DNA of 64,000 nucleotides. Origin: an uncultured Francisella sp. (GTDB lineage: Bacteria; Pseudomonadota; Gammaproteobacteria; Burkholderiales; Neisseriaceae). The stretch covers positions 186,001 through 250,000 of the forward strand of contig CALTVE010000001.1 in assembly GCA_943913135.1 (NCBI GenBank). Direction: 5' to 3'. A program made the position numbers and the translations under genes. Positions 63,201-64,000 of this stretch are shown piece after piece (within the stretch, counting starts at the first letter, position 1; each line of letters opens with the position of its first letter). A model generated the notes under the pieces. It did no database searches. It saw only the letters and a list, made by a program, of their open reading frames with translations, and was not told the DNA's origin.

Positions 63201-64000
63201 TTACGAAAGAAAGGCCACTAACAAGGCTTTGATCGTGTGCATTCGGTTTTCTGCTTGGTCAAAAACAATGGAACGTGGCCCTTCAAAAACCTTATGGCTG
63301 ACTTCTACACCGTTTAAATGAAAACGCTGGTAAATTTCCTCGCCGATTTTGGTGTGCCTATCATGATAAGCTGGTAAACAATGCATAAATAAAATTTCGC
63401 GGTTTTGGCTTAAGGCCAGCAGTTCTTCACTCACCCGGTAGGCTCGCAACATGGGAATGCGTTCTTCCCAAATTGCTGGATCCTCGCCCATCGACACCCA
63501 TACATCGGTATAAACAAAATCGGCGCCCTTTAAGGCTTCTGCAGGATCTTCGCTCAATAAGATTTCTGCTCCAGAACTTTTTGCTAACGCTTTGCATTCG
63601 CTAACCAATTTTTGATCCGGGAAAAGGCTTTTGGGCGCACAGATATGGGTTTTCATACCCATTAATGCCCCTAGATGTAACAGTGAATTGGCAGTATTAT
63701 TGCGCGCATCCCCTATATAGACATAGCAAATGTCGTGATAGCTTTTATCAGAATATTCGCGAATGGTCATCAAATCGGCCAGCATTTGCGTTGGATGCCA
63801 TTCATCCGTTAACCCGTTAAATACTGGAACGGAAGAAAATGCGGCCAAGGTTTCTACCAAAGCATGAGAGGCTCCACGATATTCGATGGCGTCATACATG
63901 CGACTTAATACGCGCGCTGTATCTTCTATGCTTTCCTTTTTGCCAATTTGGGCGCTGTTGCTCTCTAAATAAGTAATTTGTGCTCCTTGGTCGTAAGCAG
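63201..64000 (-). CDS. argF: Ornithine carbamoyltransferase, 5'-truncated by window edge
   Basis: Makes citrulline from ornithine and carbamoyl phosphate. Reading continues without stop to base 64000 (AYDQGAQITYLESNSAQIGK), so the ATG at 63899 is internal and about 70 N-terminal residues, including the STRT carbamoyl-phosphate loop, lie outside. Visible: EWHPTQMLADLMTI, VYTDVWVSMGE, and FMHCLPAYHD with the catalytic cysteine. Converges on adk with a 6-bp gap. It is the anabolic type by context, but a catabolic ArgF/ArcB cannot be separated from this fragment alone. Confidence 0.94.
   Translation of the reverse strand, partial: AYDQGAQITYLESNSAQIGKKESIEDTARVLSRMYDAIEYRGASHALVETLAAFSSVPVFNGLTDEWHPTQMLADLMTIREYSDKSYHDICYVYIGDARNNTANSLLHLGALMGMKTHICAPKSLFPDQKLVSECKALAKSSGAEILLSEDPAEALKGADFVYTDVWVSMGEDPAIWEERIPMLRAYRVSEELLALSQNREILFMHCLPAYHDRHTKIGEEIYQRFHLNGVEVSHKVFEGPRSIVFDQAENRMHTIKALLVAFLS

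Noticed and set aside
1..64000. CRISPR arrays, insertion sequences, prophage, toxin-antitoxin pairs, tRNA or rRNA genes
   Set aside because: I looked for regularly spaced repeats, transposase or integrase motifs, phage proteins and cloverleaf/CCA patterns in the gaps and found none that I could support.

Overview
The window is a gene-dense stretch of an AT-rich (by eye about 40% GC, not computed) gammaproteobacterial chromosome. Evidence for the lineage: Fis next to a dusB remnant and purH, IHF-beta behind rpsA and cmk, YggX, ErpA, the large one-chain PurL, a glutamine synthetase with the adenylylation tyrosine, and lipid A/LPS-core genes (lpxK, kdsB, hldD, rfaE2). Gene content and order, with an AlgZ-type kinase beside argH, would suit a moderately reduced genome in or near Legionellales/Coxiellaceae. 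That placement is inference; no 16S rRNA is present. I see no tRNA, rRNA, CRISPR array, insertion sequence or prophage, and no intergenic gap longer than about 300 bp. The dusB pseudogene is the only large non-coding stretch.

Layout. 1-3.0 kb: 3' part of purL. 3.0-5.4 kb (minus): rpmH-rnpA-yidD-yidC. 5.4-10.7 kb (plus): dnaA-dnaN-gyrB, with no recF between dnaN and gyrB; the rpmH-dnaA gap is a candidate origin region. 10.7-13.5 kb (minus): an AlgZ-like kinase, a class V aminotransferase and queH. 13.6-16.6 kb (plus): argH, a small secreted protein with its own promoter and terminator, and a CoxE-like VWA protein. 16.6-18.3 kb (minus): lipoprotein-pnuC-NadR-type kinase, a probable nicotinamide riboside salvage operon. 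18.4-24.6 kb: ubiX against ppk and yggX, then glmM-dedA-HIT and a DUF805 membrane protein. 24.7-47.9 kb: an almost unbroken minus-strand block, in transcription order psi-dusB, fis, purH, hldD, a serpin-like lipoprotein, apaH, tig, clpP, clpX, trxA, cmk, rpsA, ihfB, leuA, a phosphopantetheinyl transferase, oppABCDF, rfaE2, argC, erpA, trpE. 47.9-64 kb: murJ-prmC, glnA, thrB, xseA, a FadL-type porin, an unknown 233-aa protein, then serS-coaA-DEAD helicase-lpxK-ycaR-kdsB-adk and the 3' part of argF.

How the genes work together. Most are core information, proteostasis (trigger factor, ClpXP, YidC), cell-envelope (GlmM, MurJ, LpxK, KdsB, HldD, RfaE2) and biosynthetic genes. Amino-acid genes (argC, argH, argF, trpE, leuA, thrB, glnA) are scattered singly among housekeeping genes. 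Peptide import (Opp) and NAD-precursor import (PnuC) suggest that the cell also scavenges.

No obviously novel defence or mobile system is visible. The less ordinary items are a lipoprotein with serpin-like C-terminal motifs, an orphan AlgZ-like kinase, a secreted protein built from a duplicated unit, a lipoprotein coupled to NAD-precursor uptake, an unknown protein with duplicated C-terminal helices, direct and inverted repeats upstream of fadL, and the decayed dusB in front of an intact fis.
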